Part shown: in pieces, positions 45,293-54,047 of the stretch | Layout: each line of letters starts with the position of its first letter | Numbering within the stretch: the stretch's first letter is position 1 | From: Algibacter lectus | GTDB lineage: Bacteria > Bacteroidota > Bacteroidia > Flavobacteriales > Flavobacteriaceae | Assembly (NCBI RefSeq): GCF_900112395.1 | Contig: NZ_FOLN01000006.1 | Span: 1 to 64,000 of the forward strand | Length of the DNA: 64,000 nucleotides | Direction of reading: 5' to 3' | Notes under the pieces: model-generated | Database searches by the model: none | Told to the model about the DNA's origin: nothing | The model's input: only the letters and a program-made list of their open reading frames with translations | Translations under genes and position numbers: made by a program

Positions 45293-46783
45293 CTACTTTT
45301 TTTCTTCGGAAGCAGGATAGGTTTTTACAAGATTAGCTGTTCCATAATCGGTTACTTTACCGCTACTTTTCACTTGATTTTCTTCGGATAAATGACCTAA
45401 AATAACCGGATAATTAGTACCATTTTTTATTGAAATATTTGTCGCACTATACGTTTTATTTCCAAAATGCTTCTTAAAATTTTCCTCATACCCTTTAGGT
45501 ACATTTGGATAATCTGTAGTTAAAAACTGAAAGCGAGCAGGATAACCAACCACAATGGGTCTAAGTGTATTATCGATAGTTTCTGAAGGATTAGCTGCCG
45601 TTAATTTTATATTATGTCCATGCCCTTTTATGGCTGCAAACACATGGTTTCCGACAGCGTGTGGCGCCGGTAAAACAGTTAAATCTATATTTTGGTTTGA
45701 TACTTTATCAAAATGCATGTAAAGTAATGGTCCGTAAGCAGCATTGCCTTTACAATTAATCATTTCTCCTCCATTATTTAGAGAATAGCCCTCGACAACA
45801 CAATCTAAAACTGTGCTATTTTTAACCGTTACTTTCCCTTTTGCCATGTACAATTTAATACCGCCTCTGCATTTTTTAACCACACAATTCTCGACGGTTA
45901 CAGACCCTGGAATATTATAAGCGCGAATACCATCTTCCGTAAGGTTAAACATTACATCACGAGGAATAGGAAGTCCTTCCATTTCTCCAAGTGGCATTTT
46001 GTAATTAAATCGTTTTGGTAAATCGCCATCGTTAGTTTCTGTGTAAGTATCGTTACTTGGGCGCACATCACCTTCAATGTAGGTGTTTTTAATTAGGGTT
46101 TTATCAGCGTTTTTCTGCATGTAAATAACATGTCCAAATGCTCTATGTTGAAATTCGCAATTATCAACCGTATTCCCCACGCCTGTAATTAACAAAGCGC
46201 AACGTTTGTCTAAACCGGTAGCATTACCTCTGCCAATACCGTACATATTGCCATAGCCATAAGGAAACGAACCTCTTACGGTTAGCTTTATGCCTTCCAC
46301 AGTATTATTATTTCCTGAAACGCGAATATTTGCACCTCCTTTTAAGCCTTTTGCTAAGGTTTTTCGATTTTGATTGTAGCTACCAAAATCGGTTACTTTC
46401 TCCATACCGTTTTGGTAAGTATCTTCGAAATCGCCACCTCTTAAAATATTATTAGAACCTGTAATATCGAAATGAGCATCTTTACATGTTCCGACAGGGA
46501 AATTGATATAAACCTCATTCAGTTCAATAATATTGTTAGAACCGGAACATGGGAAACCTCTAGATTCTGTTGGTAAATCGGTAATATTATATTTTCCTGG
46601 ATTAAGAATAATGTGCTGATTACTTTCTTGAACTGCTTCCCGTAACCCTGATAAGCTAGACACTTTAATTTGATTTAACTGAAGTCCTTTTTCAACTGTT
46701 TTACTTTTGTTTTGGGCATAACTAAACTGCGCAACGACAAACATAAGTACTACTGCAATATTTATAAACTTAAGCTGCTTCAT
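45293..46783 (-). CDS. Secreted right-handed beta-helix protein, paralogue B
   Basis: A 496-residue protein with signal peptide (to SYAQ) and a parallel beta-helix of roughly 430 residues. It has the family motifs GSFPYGYGN (171-179), FGHVIYMQ (216-223), EDGIRAYN (283-290) and AYGPLLYM (349-356). These are shared with the next gene upstream and with the N-terminal part of the protein at 25.9-28.4 kb. It keeps no RSTDDML motif: the same place reads RPSNDTY. No T9SS domain is present, so it is probably periplasmic. A polysaccharide lyase or hydrolase role is likely, but no known catalytic set was recognised. It is the last gene of its transcript. Confidence 0.65.
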   Translation of the reverse strand: MKQLKFINIAVVLMFVVAQFSYAQNKSKTVEKGLQLNQIKVSSLSGLREAVQESNQHIILNPGKYNITDLPTESRGFPCSGSNNIIELNEVYINFPVGTCKDAHFDITGSNNILRGGDFEDTYQNGMEKVTDFGSYNQNRKTLAKGLKGGANIRVSGNNNTVEGIKLTVRGSFPYGYGNMYGIGRGNATGLDKRCALLITGVGNTVDNCEFQHRAFGHVIYMQKNADKTLIKNTYIEGDVRPSNDTYTETNDGDLPKRFNYKMPLGEMEGLPIPRDVMFNLTEDGIRAYNIPGSVTVENCVVKKCRGGIKLYMAKGKVTVKNSTVLDCVVEGYSLNNGGEMINCKGNAAYGPLLYMHFDKVSNQNIDLTVLPAPHAVGNHVFAAIKGHGHNIKLTAANPSETIDNTLRPIVVGYPARFQFLTTDYPNVPKGYEENFKKHFGNKTYSATNISIKNGTNYPVILGHLSEENQVKSSGKVTDYGTANLVKTYPASEEKK

Positions 46784-46803
46784 TTAAAAAGGTATCTTAT
46801 CTA

Positions 46804-48237
46804 TTATTTTGATTGAATAGTATTAGTTGTGCCTAAATCTTCTATAGTTCCAGACGTTCTAACCATAACACCTATGCTTTTATTCGAAAGATATAATGGA
46901 TAATCGGTAAGATTATTAATTTCAAAATCGGATCCTTTAAAGTCGTTTTGATGAGGAAAATTTCCATTTAATAAACGAATGTTATTTTTTAAACCACCAA
47001 CCTTAATTTGTAATCCGTGTTCGACACCTTCATTACTTCCACGTAAAGTGATATTATGACCACGACCACCTATGTAAGCAACATTTCTAGAACCATTCAT
47101 GTACGGATTACTCGCAGGAATGATAGTGATATCAGCATTAAAATTCTTGTCATTTTCATAAGTCGATGAATATACTGGTCCATAACTGCAATCGGCTCTA
47201 CAATTAATCACATCGCCAGAACCTAAAGAAAATCCGTTTTCACTACCTATAACTGTACAGTTTTCAACATACTTTTTACCAGTGGCATGCGCTAAAGTAA
47301 CACCTGTTCTCATATTTTTAACCGTACAATTTAATATGGTTGGGTTCGATGTGCCACGCTTAATAAGTTTACCATCAATAATAGTTTCGCCTGCATTATA
47401 AGCACGAATACCTGCTTCGCCAGTACTTAACATGTAGCCTTTGGGAAGTTCGTAACCCCAAACCGTCATGAAATCAACTTTATCGGCAGGAGAGCCTGTA
47501 CCTTTTTCTAATAACATATCGTCGGTACTACGCATTTCGCCTTCTACATAGCAACCTTCTATTGTCGGGTTACTTGCAGCTTGCATAAACAAACAATGCC
47601 CGTAACTTCTATGAATAAACGTCGAATTTTTTAAGTGATTAGATTCTCCACGAATTAAACAAGAACTGTGTTTTTGGTGTCTAATAACGTTTTTACCACC
47701 TTTACCAAAGGCATCGCCATAACCATAAGGAAACGATCCTTTAGCGGCTACGTAGAAACCTTCAACAAGATTCTCTTTCCCATCGATACAAACATTTAAC
47801 GCACCTTTTGTTGGCCCATCATAAACCGATCCGTCATCTATTAATGTTAGGTTTTTAAGCACGTTATTATTACCAACAATTTGAATTTCGTTAATTCTAA
47901 TATTTCCATAAGATTGAAACACTTTTGTATCAACCTTAATGGTAACTCCTGAAAAATCGTAAGTACTTTTGCTTCCTTCAAAAAGCAATAATACTTTACA
48001 CTCTTTACCTACAAAAGAAGATTTTGGATATAAACCATTTTTTACATCGGCTGCCGTTATAGAGTACACACCAGGGGTCATTTTCACATGCACTTTATCC
48101 TGACTTAAATAAGGTGTTAATTCACTTAAAGAATTTACTTTAATTTGTGCGCTAGCAATGATGCTTAGTAGGAAACACATCCCGAAAATAAACATCGCAT
48201 TTTTAGTTACTGAAATGGTATTGATAAGTTTATTCAT
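46804..48237 (-). CDS. Secreted right-handed beta-helix protein, paralogue A
   Basis: A 477-residue protein with signal peptide (IFGMCFLLSIIASA). It is a parallel beta-helix with GSFPYGYGD (167-175), YGHCLFMQ (212-219), RSTDDML (236-242), EAGIRAYN (274-281) and SYGPVYS (351-357). It is closer in motif detail to the N-terminal module of the T9SS protein at 25.9 kb than to its immediate neighbour. It lies 20 bp upstream of paralogue B and 37 bp downstream of the double DUF1080 gene. The conserved Arg, Asp and His residues in these loops are candidates for the active site. Confidence 0.65.
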   Translation of the reverse strand: MNKLINTISVTKNAMFIFGMCFLLSIIASAQIKVNSLSELTPYLSQDKVHVKMTPGVYSITAADVKNGLYPKSSFVGKECKVLLLFEGSKSTYDFSGVTIKVDTKVFQSYGNIRINEIQIVGNNNVLKNLTLIDDGSVYDGPTKGALNVCIDGKENLVEGFYVAAKGSFPYGYGDAFGKGGKNVIRHQKHSSCLIRGESNHLKNSTFIHRSYGHCLFMQAASNPTIEGCYVEGEMRSTDDMLLEKGTGSPADKVDFMTVWGYELPKGYMLSTGEAGIRAYNAGETIIDGKLIKRGTSNPTILNCTVKNMRTGVTLAHATGKKYVENCTVIGSENGFSLGSGDVINCRADCSYGPVYSSTYENDKNFNADITIIPASNPYMNGSRNVAYIGGRGHNITLRGSNEGVEHGLQIKVGGLKNNIRLLNGNFPHQNDFKGSDFEINNLTDYPLYLSNKSIGVMVRTSGTIEDLGTTNTIQSK

Positions 48238-48274
48238 TATTAATCTTATTTTTATTTTAATACTTTTATCTGGT

Positions 48275-49654
48275 CTAAAACTGAACTTCTTTAATTTTTA
48301 TTTCTCTATAAATTAATTCTGAATACTCAGCCTGAAGAGCTATAAATCCAGATTTAAGCGATAAGCCTCCATATGTTGCATTGGTGATTTCGTTGATTAA
48401 AACCTCATTTAAATAGTATTTTGCGCTATCACCTCTAACTTGCAACAAGACTTGATTCCAGCCTGGCTTTTCTTCATTAGTCCATTTTTTTGATCTGCTA
48501 TAACTTCTTTTTTCAATTTTTAAAACTTTACCTTCTTTTAAAACATCGCAATGTGCTCCGAGAATATTCCATAGATCGCCACAATCGTCTTCTTGAATTT
48601 GATATTCTAAACTTGATGGCCAAGCATAACTTCCCACAGGACAATGATATAATAAACCGGCATCACGTATTTTATCGAGTCGTGGCTCAAATTTACGTTC
48701 ACCCCATTTAAACTCAAACTTCAAATCATAAGAGCTGTAAGCTTTTTTGGTAATCGCAACCCCGTAAGGCGCGGCAGTTTTCTTCCATTTATACATGGCT
48801 TTAAGCTCCTTTCCATTATACTCAAACATAGTGTTTGCTTCTTGCTCAGTCGCATCTCCGTTTACAATAAAATCATAATTGGGTCCCGTTTTTTCTGAAT
48901 TTTCAAAAAGATCCACCCAAGTATTCAGTTTGGTTTCTCTTGTATTATCTAATTTTCTAATTAGAATATTTCTAAAAGCAATACTTCCATGATCGCCTTG
49001 TAACCTTAATGGAGCAAAAGCAACCTCAGCAGCATCTAAACCTTCACGAGTAGCTCCCGTTACTTCTTTGTTTTCATGAATAATTTGTCCGTTAAGAACT
49101 ACCTTTTCGAACATGGCATTTTTTATTTTATTTCCGTTTTGATCAAACTTCGGCGCTCTAAAAATAACATCGTAAGTCTGCCATTCTCCTAACGGTAATG
49201 TTGCATTAACTCTTGGCGAGATACCTTCGTAACCTTTTTCTCCTTTAGGTTTACTTTCATCCCAACGCTGATAAATACCTCCACAATCAGAATACGCCAC
49301 ATCATCTTTTCCGTAACTATCAAAAATTTGGATTTCGTATCTACTCTGAAAATAAATTCCTGAATTAGAACCTTTTGGCAATAGAAATTCAATATGCAAT
49401 TCTACATCGCCATAAGACTCCTGAGTTTCTATATGTTCCGTTTTGCCTATTTCTCCATTTACAAAAAAACCTGCACCTTTTTTAAAATTTAAAAACTGGT
49501 AGTTAACCGAATCAACCTCAACCGATTTCACTTCGAACCAATCGCCTTGAGGAGTTCGAAAATCTTCAAGATCTTTTAGTTTTATTTGACTGAAGGATAA
49601 GTTAATTCCTGTCAATATTGTTAAGACTAAAACGCTAAGTTTTAAATTATTCAT
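48275..49654 (-). CDS. Double DUF1080 (3-keto-disaccharide hydrolase family) secreted protein
   Basis: A 459-residue protein with signal peptide (MNNLKLSVLVLTILTGINLSFSQ) and two concanavalin-like DUF1080 units. The first is about residues 50-235 (DVELHIEFLLPKGSNSGIYFQSRYEIQIFDSYG and APLRLQGDHGSIAFRNILIR). The second is about 240-455 (DLKFEFKWGE, DAGLLYHCP, WPSSLEYQIQEDDCGD, GFIALQAEYSELIYREIKI). The ATG at 49654 is preferred to a TTG at 49678. The duplication is unusual, since most members have one unit. It is 12 bp downstream of the GH31 stop, in the GH95-led transcript. Confidence 0.75.
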   Translation of the reverse strand: MNNLKLSVLVLTILTGINLSFSQIKLKDLEDFRTPQGDWFEVKSVEVDSVNYQFLNFKKGAGFFVNGEIGKTEHIETQESYGDVELHIEFLLPKGSNSGIYFQSRYEIQIFDSYGKDDVAYSDCGGIYQRWDESKPKGEKGYEGISPRVNATLPLGEWQTYDVIFRAPKFDQNGNKIKNAMFEKVVLNGQIIHENKEVTGATREGLDAAEVAFAPLRLQGDHGSIAFRNILIRKLDNTRETKLNTWVDLFENSEKTGPNYDFIVNGDATEQEANTMFEYNGKELKAMYKWKKTAAPYGVAITKKAYSSYDLKFEFKWGERKFEPRLDKIRDAGLLYHCPVGSYAWPSSLEYQIQEDDCGDLWNILGAHCDVLKEGKVLKIEKRSYSRSKKWTNEEKPGWNQVLLQVRGDSAKYYLNEVLINEITNATYGGLSLKSGFIALQAEYSELIYREIKIKEVQF

Positions 49655-49689
49655 TTTAATATTGTTTAAATTAATCAAACTATAAAAAT

Positions 49690-52320
49690 CTAAAACTGAA
49701 TAGTAGTTTCTTCACCTTGAAAATAAATTCTTTCTGCTCGACCTTGATCTACAGTGTGTATTAGGAATTCTTTTGGCAAATCTTCAAACACAACATAATT
49801 ATCGACACCTTTAGTTACTTTTAATGTTTTATCGGCATCGGAATAAGTAAAAACCACTTCAGAATAGGTTTTATCCTCATAATTATACGATTCGTTATCA
49901 TCAAAATAGACTACATATTCCCCATCGGCTCCAGGATACACCACAATTTCAATAGGATCTTTTGTTAATTCTGTAGCAAACTGAACTTTTGGACCTATTG
50001 GCAAGATACTTCCTGCTTTTACGAAAATTGGAGTTTCATCTAAAGGCGTTTCAATAGTAATTTTCCCGGTAGCTTTTACTTTTTTACCTGTCCAGAAATT
50101 ATACCAAACACCTTCTGGCAAATAAATTTCTTTTTGACGTTGTTGATATTCGGTAACATTGCAAATCATTAACGATTCTCCAAAAAAGAATTGATCTTTA
50201 ATACCCCAAGTATTTTTATCATTTGGGTAATGATACACAAGCGGCGACATCATTAATTTACCTTGAGTTGTTACTTTCCAAGCTTCAGAATAAATATATG
50301 GCATCAATTTATATCTGGTATCTATAAATTTGCGAGCTGTAGTTTCAAAATCTTTGTTATATCTCCAAATTTCAGTTTCTGAAACATAACCATGAATTCT
50401 AAAAATAGGACTAAACGCGCCAAACTGAAACCAACGTGTTAGCAATTCTATATATTCCGGATTAGTATACTGACTATCGTAAATAGGATTTAACGACTTA
50501 GAATCTCTAAAGAAACCACCAATATCATGTGTCCAATACGGTACACCCGCCATAGTAAAATTAAGCCCTGCAGGGATTTGTTCCGCAAACTGCTCCCAAG
50601 TTCCAGCGACATCGCCAGACCAAGATGTTGCTCCGTAACGTTGTTGTCCGGCATAAGCCGATCGTGTTAAGTTAAAAACACGCTCGTTAGGAAACTCTTC
50701 TCTTCGACCTTCATACATGGCTCTTGTTACTTCTAAAGAATAAGGGTTTTGAACTTCTTCATAAGGTCCAACGGCAGTACTTACTTTTGTATCTCTTACT
50801 CCCTCTGGTTCTGTACCATCTAACCAAATAGATTTTACACCTTTATGAAACATAGAATCACTTAAAGCTCGATAAAATTGCTCACTTACTTTTTTATCAT
50901 AAATATCGATATAATTACTACTTTCTATTTTAGTAAGCCCATACTTTTCCTCTAAAGGTTTATTTTTAACCTCTGGCCAAACAGAAACCATTAAATTTAA
51001 ATTCAGTTTGGTTAGCTCATCTACCATAGCACCTGGATCTCGATATTTAGCTCTATCCCACTCTGGTCCTTTAGTCCCTTTTGGCCAGTAAAACCAATCT
51101 TGAACAATGTTATCGACAGGGATATTTCGATCTCTCATTTCGCGAGCATTTTCTAACAATTCCTCTTGATTATGATAACGTTCTCTACATTGCCAAAAAC
51201 CATAAGATTTTTTTGAAAACATAGGCGCCTTACCCGTTAACTCTTGATAGTTTGAAATTACTTCTCCCGGATTATCTCCATAAACGAAATAATAATCGAT
51301 GGCATTGCCTTTAGTACTACTAAAAACGGTTTTGTTAAAATCCGGTTCATTATAGAATAATTTTCCAGGTATTTTTGCTCCTGTATTTTGGAATATTAAC
51401 TTATATGCTTTTCCTGCTTCCAAATGTTTTTTACCAGAATATCGCCTAGGCATCCATATGGTTGAATAGTTGATAACAGGATCGCCATCGATGGATACAT
51501 TAATATTCCCTCGCATACGGCCGTTATTATCACTTAAAGCTAAAAAGGTATATTCTCCAGTTTTTGTTGGTGTAAATGTAGTTTCGCGTATGTTCTTTTC
51601 TGCTGCCTCTTTAGCAGCATAAGCTGCTACATTCTCCTTTTCACCATCAAAAGGAGCTATTGCATCCTCACTATTATTATTAACTTCAGCTTTAGAATCA
51701 AATACGATCTCATTTTCAGGATTATTAAAATCGGTAAGACTATAATTATGCCAATAAATACCATAACCTTTAGTTGAAACCAAAAACGGAATAGCGATTT
51801 CCTGATTATACTGCTGTAAACGAATTGGTACATTTTTCCAATTCATGATACCACTTTGAAACTGCCCTAAACCGTACAAACCTTCATCTCCCGCTTGAAA
51901 CCCTTGTGAAACATTATGTTGCTTTCCTTCTTCTTCGGAATTAATAAAAGTACGCTCATTGGTTTCGGCTAATAAACCTTTACCATCCTTTGTTTCAAAA
52001 GTAATAACACCATCACTATTTACAAATAGTTTTACCAATTTGGTGCTAATTGTTATTCTATCTGACGTTTCTTTCAACTCCCATTCTACGCTTTGAGGCT
52101 CTAAAACCGTAACATAATCTGGAATTGTTGACGGTGTACTTGTATTCAGTATTTTATTTACATGAATAATGGCATCGTCAATAATTTCAACATTAATATT
52201 TAAGCTATCCTGCTGGATGGTAAGGCCATGTTCCGATTTCTCAATATTGTATTTATATTTTGAGTTACAGCTTGCTAGAAAAAGAAGCGTTATACTTAGA
52301 AAGCAAATGTTTTTTGTCAT
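49690..52320 (-). CDS. GH31 glycosidase with PA14-like insert (alpha-xylosidase type)
   Basis: An 876-residue lipoprotein (lipobox FLASC, Cys18). The N-terminal beta-domain is interrupted by a PA14-like insert (about 240-325, TFTPTKTGEYTFLALSDNNGR), followed by the GH31 barrel with nucleophile Asp501 in KSIWLDGTEPEG and acid/base Asp570 in SWSGDVAGTW. A C-terminal beta-sandwich follows. The PA14 insert is known from bacterial alpha-xylosidases acting on larger oligosaccharides. Alpha-glucosidase or another GH31 activity is possible. It fits removal of alpha-xylose side chains. Confidence 0.85.
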   Translation of the reverse strand: MTKNICFLSITLLFLASCNSKYKYNIEKSEHGLTIQQDSLNINVEIIDDAIIHVNKILNTSTPSTIPDYVTVLEPQSVEWELKETSDRITISTKLVKLFVNSDGVITFETKDGKGLLAETNERTFINSEEEGKQHNVSQGFQAGDEGLYGLGQFQSGIMNWKNVPIRLQQYNQEIAIPFLVSTKGYGIYWHNYSLTDFNNPENEIVFDSKAEVNNNSEDAIAPFDGEKENVAAYAAKEAAEKNIRETTFTPTKTGEYTFLALSDNNGRMRGNINVSIDGDPVINYSTIWMPRRYSGKKHLEAGKAYKLIFQNTGAKIPGKLFYNEPDFNKTVFSSTKGNAIDYYFVYGDNPGEVISNYQELTGKAPMFSKKSYGFWQCRERYHNQEELLENAREMRDRNIPVDNIVQDWFYWPKGTKGPEWDRAKYRDPGAMVDELTKLNLNLMVSVWPEVKNKPLEEKYGLTKIESSNYIDIYDKKVSEQFYRALSDSMFHKGVKSIWLDGTEPEGVRDTKVSTAVGPYEEVQNPYSLEVTRAMYEGRREEFPNERVFNLTRSAYAGQQRYGATSWSGDVAGTWEQFAEQIPAGLNFTMAGVPYWTHDIGGFFRDSKSLNPIYDSQYTNPEYIELLTRWFQFGAFSPIFRIHGYVSETEIWRYNKDFETTARKFIDTRYKLMPYIYSEAWKVTTQGKLMMSPLVYHYPNDKNTWGIKDQFFFGESLMICNVTEYQQRQKEIYLPEGVWYNFWTGKKVKATGKITIETPLDETPIFVKAGSILPIGPKVQFATELTKDPIEIVVYPGADGEYVVYFDDNESYNYEDKTYSEVVFTYSDADKTLKVTKGVDNYVVFEDLPKEFLIHTVDQGRAERIYFQGEETTIQF

Positions 52321-52383
52321 TATAATTTTGGTTTTTAGTTGGTGCTTTTTTAATGAATAATTTTCCGTATCATTCCTGATAAA

Positions 52384-54018
52384 TTATTCATTCGGAAAAT
52401 TCTTTGGTAATGGAGGTACGTTTAATGCTTCTTTTTCATCTGGAACTCTATTAGATGTGGTTTGTTTATCACCATACCAATACATGCCTACGCCATATCC
52501 CATTTCACAATCGGTCCAGCTCCAAACTTCCATGTCTAATTTTAAAGAACTACTAAAAGGCATAACATCTAAGGCACGAGTTCTAGTTTCTGTGCTATAA
52601 CCAGAGGTGTTTTTACCCTTAAAATCTTTAGTTTTTTTATTTAACTTATTGAATATATAACTTCTTGGTTGTGCATGAAAAGGATGCTCGTAAAACTCGT
52701 TACTTTTCCCTCCCCAAGAATAGGCATAGTAATCTTCTGTTCCTGTTCCAAAAATGGATGGAAAATCTTCACCATCTACATAAATTCTTTCATCGCCTTC
52801 TCCCCACCATTTTGCAACAGGGTTCATAACAGTTAAAGCATCGCCAACATATACACCTCTTCCTTTTAGTGTAATATAATTCCAATCAGAAAAAGGTCTA
52901 GTAGCTACAGGGTATTGCCCTTTCCAAGCTGCATTAAAATACATACTTTCACTATCCCAATTCCATTTACCAACAGTTGCTTTTAAGTCTACATTTACTG
53001 TAGTTTCCCCTATATTAACAATCGATATTTTTCCTGTTTTTTGATATGGCATTACCCATCTACATGTCATTATTCCATCTTCACTAACCGTTCTATACCA
53101 ACCTTGAAATGGGTGTAACCCTATTCCGTTACCAAAGAAATCACCTAATGGACACCAAACAGTTGATTCACCATCAAATTCAATTTTTAAAATTACAGTA
53201 CGAGTTACATCAGGATTTTTGTAATCATCTAATTTTATACTAAGCTCTCTAACAGCTGCATGTCCTTCTGGTAATTTTATAGATTTTTCTTTTTTAGATT
53301 TTAATTTTGCATTAAAAGAAACATCTTCACCTTTCATTGTATTTTTTGGAGCTAACAATAACTCACCTACCTCTTTAGTTAAAGGCATTGCATTATCAAA
53401 ACCCTCTTTAGTAAAGGTTTTTATAGGTGTATAATCATCATATTCTCTATAAGTAAATTGATAGAAAAAAGGCCTCTGTGTTGTAGTAATTTTACAACTC
53501 TTAGCATAAGGAATAGGAAAAAAAGATACTGCTGAACGCAATGACTGATGTGCCAATGGAAAAGGAATCAAACCTGTTCCATCAAGCAAGCCTAACATAT
53601 TACCTTGCAATGCAGGCTCTTCACTTCCATCTAAATAAATTTTGATCTCAATGTCTGTGTCTGGTTTATTTGCACTCAAAAAAGGCATCCAAGTGCGTAC
53701 AATAGCTCCAGGCCCTACATGATCCATTAATACCCATTCTTTTTGACCATTTTTTTCTTCTGTTCTTATAAAATTATGATCGCCATCTTTACTGTTGAAA
53801 TCATGATTATTAAACCAACCAATAGAATCTTGAGGTATTGTAGAAGCTCTATTATAACTACTTTCTTGTTTTAATCTAAAATTAGTTGAAGGAAAACGAG
53901 CGACAACATCTCTATCCACCATATCTTTTAACAAAGATTCTATACTCACTTCATTCTTGTTTTGAGTAAATCCTAAAACTGTAGTGAATAAAAAAAGAAT
54001 ACTTAGAATGTGTTTCAT
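52384..54018 (-). CDS. GH172 (DUF2961) family glycosidase
   Basis: A 544-residue protein with signal peptide (ILSILFLFTTVLGFTQ) and the DUF2961 fold: STIPQDSIGWFNNHDFNSKDGDH, HVGPGAIVRTWMP, KIYLDGSEEPAL, GWYRTVSEDGIMTCRWVMPYQ, YVDGEDFPSIFGTGTEDYYAYSWG. DUF2961 is now GH172, covering difructose-dianhydride and arabinofuranosidase activities. The link tested here is unknown. It sits 30 bp after the sulfatase and 63 bp before GH31. Confidence 0.8.
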   Translation of the reverse strand: MKHILSILFLFTTVLGFTQNKNEVSIESLLKDMVDRDVVARFPSTNFRLKQESSYNRASTIPQDSIGWFNNHDFNSKDGDHNFIRTEEKNGQKEWVLMDHVGPGAIVRTWMPFLSANKPDTDIEIKIYLDGSEEPALQGNMLGLLDGTGLIPFPLAHQSLRSAVSFFPIPYAKSCKITTTQRPFFYQFTYREYDDYTPIKTFTKEGFDNAMPLTKEVGELLLAPKNTMKGEDVSFNAKLKSKKEKSIKLPEGHAAVRELSIKLDDYKNPDVTRTVILKIEFDGESTVWCPLGDFFGNGIGLHPFQGWYRTVSEDGIMTCRWVMPYQKTGKISIVNIGETTVNVDLKATVGKWNWDSESMYFNAAWKGQYPVATRPFSDWNYITLKGRGVYVGDALTVMNPVAKWWGEGDERIYVDGEDFPSIFGTGTEDYYAYSWGGKSNEFYEHPFHAQPRSYIFNKLNKKTKDFKGKNTSGYSTETRTRALDVMPFSSSLKLDMEVWSWTDCEMGYGVGMYWYGDKQTTSNRVPDEKEALNVPPLPKNFPNE

Positions 54019-54047
54019 GGGCTTTAGTCTAGTTTAGTTTATGGTTT

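Noticed and set aside
25913-48237. Assigning the three beta-helix proteins to PL6 (alginate lyase / chondroitinase B)
   Set aside because: The fold and rough size fit, but the catalytic Lys/Arg and calcium-ligand pattern of PL6 was not recognised, so only the fold is claimed.
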